From: Desulfoscipio geothermicus
GTDB lineage: Bacteria > Bacillota > Desulfotomaculia > Desulfotomaculales > Desulfallaceae
DNA: 64,000 bases
Assembly (NCBI GenBank): GCA_016841645.1
Contig: JAENYS010000004.1
Coordinates: 107,817-171,816 of the forward strand
Direction: 5' to 3'
Shown here: positions 63,577 through 64,000 of the stretch, piece by piece
Position numbering within the stretch: the first letter of the stretch is position 1
How the letters are laid out: each line of letters starts with the position of its first letter
Position numbers and translations under genes: made by a program
Notes under the pieces: generated by a model
What the model was told of the DNA's origin: nothing
What the model saw: the letters and a program-made list of their open reading frames with translations, nothing else
Database searches by the model: none

Positions 63577-63611
63577 ACCGGGTACTATTAATTATAGTGC
63601 CCGGTCTTTTT
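63577..63611. terminator. Terminator between the small gene and the last minus-strand gene
   Basis: Stem ACCGGGTACTAT / ATAGTGCCCGGT (one mismatch) with a T-run after it. It lies between convergent genes. Confidence 0.75.
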
Positions 63612-63873
63612 AGCGATAAACAAAATACCAGATCAGTGCGGCCACAATCATTAATAATATTTTTACTGCAACCGACCTGCTTTTACCCACCAAGCCCTTG
63701 TATTTAAACCATTCCACCAGGCCGCTGGGAAGCACAAACACAATAAATAAAGCTTTAGCTACCGGCACCAAGGCAGGCATACCAAGTGTCAGCACCCATA
63801 ATATTAATGCCCAAAGAACAATGGCCAGCGTAATACGCACCGGCTGTTGCAATTTATTTTCTTCTCCCGGCAA
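63610..63873 (-). CDS. Integral membrane protein, unknown
   Basis: An 87-residue protein with three membrane segments (about 11-30, 34-52 and 66-84). I place the start at a TTG (63873) after GGGGGGTGGGACG; an ATG seven codons earlier has no ribosome site. No family recognised. Confidence 0.5.
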   Translation of the reverse strand: MPGEENKLQQPVRITLAIVLWALILWVLTLGMPALVPVAKALFIVFVLPSGLVEWFKYKGLVGKSRSVAVKILLMIVAALIWYFVYR

Positions 63874-63948
63874 CGTCCCACCCCCCTTTATCATATAATA
63901 TACTTTCCCCCTGCCGGTGAAAAATCCTGCCGGAAATTGACGAGCAAA

Positions 63949-63996
63949 TCATAACCACCCGTAAAACGGGTGGTTTGCTCTAGCCCTATAAGGGCT
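63949..63996. repeat. Two adjacent palindromes at the right edge
   Basis: AACCACCCGT / ACGGGTGGTT (10-base arms, 3-base loop, 63953-63975), flanked by GAGCAAA / TTTGCTC with a bulge, then AGCCCT / AGGGCT (63982-63996). Paired hairpins like these are typical of IS200/IS605-type element ends, but they could also be a terminator. The window stops before this can be settled. Confidence 0.35.
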
Positions 63997-64000
63997 TATT

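Overview
The window looks like chromosome from a spore-forming, Gram-positive anaerobe of the Desulfotomaculum/Pelotomaculum group (Peptococcaceae-type Firmicutes). The supporting genes are a DsrC with both C-terminal cysteines (dissimilatory sulfur metabolism), a menaquinone methyltransferase, a corrinoid-protein activase, spore genes (SleB-type hydrolase, GerM-type lipoprotein, SpoIIM-like protein, SpoIIIE/FtsK), AddAB instead of RecBCD, and T-box and TPP leaders. Base composition is moderate, with strong GGAGG-type ribosome sites and frequent TTG starts. The species assignment is inference.

Layout. 1-15.3 kb: a partial radical SAM gene, an acyl-CoA ligase, an IS1634-like transposase whose catalytic residues all appear lost, a NifX-like protein, a corrinoid activase, DsrC, a SleB-like hydrolase, an ABC-F ATPase, a HAD phosphatase, Tex and an Fsr-like MFS exporter. 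15.3-24.9 kb is the most unusual part. It holds a decayed IS4-type transposase, a degenerate receiver protein, four TasA/camelysin-like secreted proteins in two related pairs, then convergently DUF5305 and an ER-type (SipW-like) signal peptidase with a large extra membrane domain, and a LuxR-type response regulator preceded by a candidate c-di-GMP-I riboswitch. I read this as a matrix or surface-fibre locus with its own peptidase and regulators.

25-42.6 kb: menG, a two-thiocytidine tRNA enzyme (TtcA-like), a lone CBM25 protein, a bifunctional nuclease, aroF-pheA behind a semi-tandem T-box (one specifier stem, two antiterminator/terminator units), an alpha/beta hydrolase, a SpoIIM-like protein, trkA-trkH, DUF4363-DUF421, a glycogen phosphorylase and small zinc-ribbon and coiled-coil proteins. 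42.6-48 kb: a thiamine salvage operon (TPP riboswitch, thiN, thiamine-binding protein, thiX, thiY, thiZ) and an orphan tungstate-type ABC ATPase. 48-53.3 kb: comFB, DUF1294, lgt, spoIIIE/ftsK, a broken HD-GYP gene and a Cys-cluster protein. 53.4-64 kb: addB-addA, RNase P RNA, small membrane proteins, a GerMN-Gmad2 lipoprotein, and two palindromes at the right edge.

How parts fit. The candidate c-di-GMP riboswitch, the decayed HD-GYP gene and the ComFB protein all point to c-di-GMP signalling, with the TasA-like locus as the most likely output in this window. The Phe-type T-box matches the first and last steps of phenylalanine synthesis that it precedes. The thiamine operon imports a precursor or thiamine and activates it, under direct TPP control. 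All assignments are from reading the sequence; no database search was possible.
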